This document shows, piece after piece, positions 63,732 through 64,000 of a stretch of 64,000 bases of DNA (the first letter of the stretch is position 1; each line of letters begins with the position of its first letter). Made by a program: the position numbers and the translations under genes. Source of the stretch: Nemopilema nomurai (lineage: Eukaryota; Cnidaria; Scyphozoa; Rhizostomeae; Rhizostomatidae); assembly GCA_003864495.1 (NCBI GenBank), contig ML133421.1, forward strand, positions 496,001-560,000, given 5' to 3'. Below the pieces are notes generated by a model. That model searched no databases. It saw only the letters and a program-made list of their open reading frames with translations, and was not told the origin of the DNA.

Positions 63732-64000
63732 CTAGATGAGAAGCAAAAACACAAGGCTAAGAAAATATTTAATATATCTACAGATTGAAGAACTGTTTTA
63801 GGGCCCTGAAAATTAACAATGATGATGATAAATCAGACAATTGTGAGTCCAAATATGAAGAGATTTTAGCAGGCAATACTGCCCTGATTTTGCCATTATT
63901 GAAAAACTTTGCAAAGGGTCCTTCGTTAAAAACGGATGCGAGAAAAAGTATTTTAAATCATTATTTCAATCACCTCAAAAGCGCGAGCTGACAGTTCGTT
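63732..64000. other. Window edge: intron of IQ gene B, possible plus-strand exon
   Basis: On the minus strand this is intron upstream of the first visible IQ gene B exon, with acceptor AG at 63733-63732. On the plus strand, an acceptor-like gttttag precedes an open frame of about 60 codons ending at TGA near 63991 (EEILAGNTALILPLLKNF). Its composition is protein-like, but I recognise no family and cannot see its other exons. Confidence 0.3.

Overview
This window is genomic DNA from an animal. Every recognisable gene is split by many short GT-AG introns, the background is AT-rich, and the products are metazoan: a secreted sushi/HYR protein and an inositol 1,4,5-trisphosphate receptor. A tRNA-derived SINE and small non-autonomous DNA transposons lie between and inside the genes. 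I read it as an invertebrate, most likely a cnidarian such as a coral or anemone. The phylum is an inference from gene content and repeat style, not a proof.

Layout. (1) Plus strand, 1-8255: the 3' part of a secreted SVEP1-like protein. Twelve exons join in one frame to give 817 residues: tandem six-cysteine W-x2-W modules, then sushi, HYR, HYR, a sushi-like module, the SVEP1 linker region and two GCC2/GCC3 modules. (2) 8256-10158: convergent intergenic gap with a degenerate palindromic MITE. (3) Minus strand, 46468 down to 10159: a complete inositol trisphosphate receptor gene. I assembled 57 coding exons by splice site, phase and family similarity. They total 8112 nt, exactly 2704 codons, for a 2703-residue channel that runs from the IP3-binding N terminus to the GGGIGD pore and C-terminal coiled coil. 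Its introns hold a 276-bp TA-flanked mariner-type MITE, a 14-bp-stem hairpin, a SINE and several minisatellites. (4) 46469-51871: no supported gene; holds the receptor's unplaced 5' UTR/promoter and a 467-bp hAT-type MITE with an 8-bp target duplication. (5) Minus strand, 63731-57680 and 54656-51872: two tandem IQ-motif cassettes. They share intron phases, an EF-hand-like region and a C-terminal domain I do not recognise, with a VPKGT...RKSTWLNP core. The upstream copy also carries two more IQ motifs and a Ser/Arg-rich segment, and is cut by the window edge.

How the genes relate. The receptor releases calcium from the endoplasmic reticulum. The IQ proteins are predicted calmodulin binders, so a shared calcium theme is possible, but adjacency alone does not show it. 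The SVEP1-like protein is extracellular and unrelated in function. The least familiar part of the window is the duplicated IQ cassette. Its splice phases would allow it to act either as a separate downstream gene or as an alternative 3' end of the longer gene.
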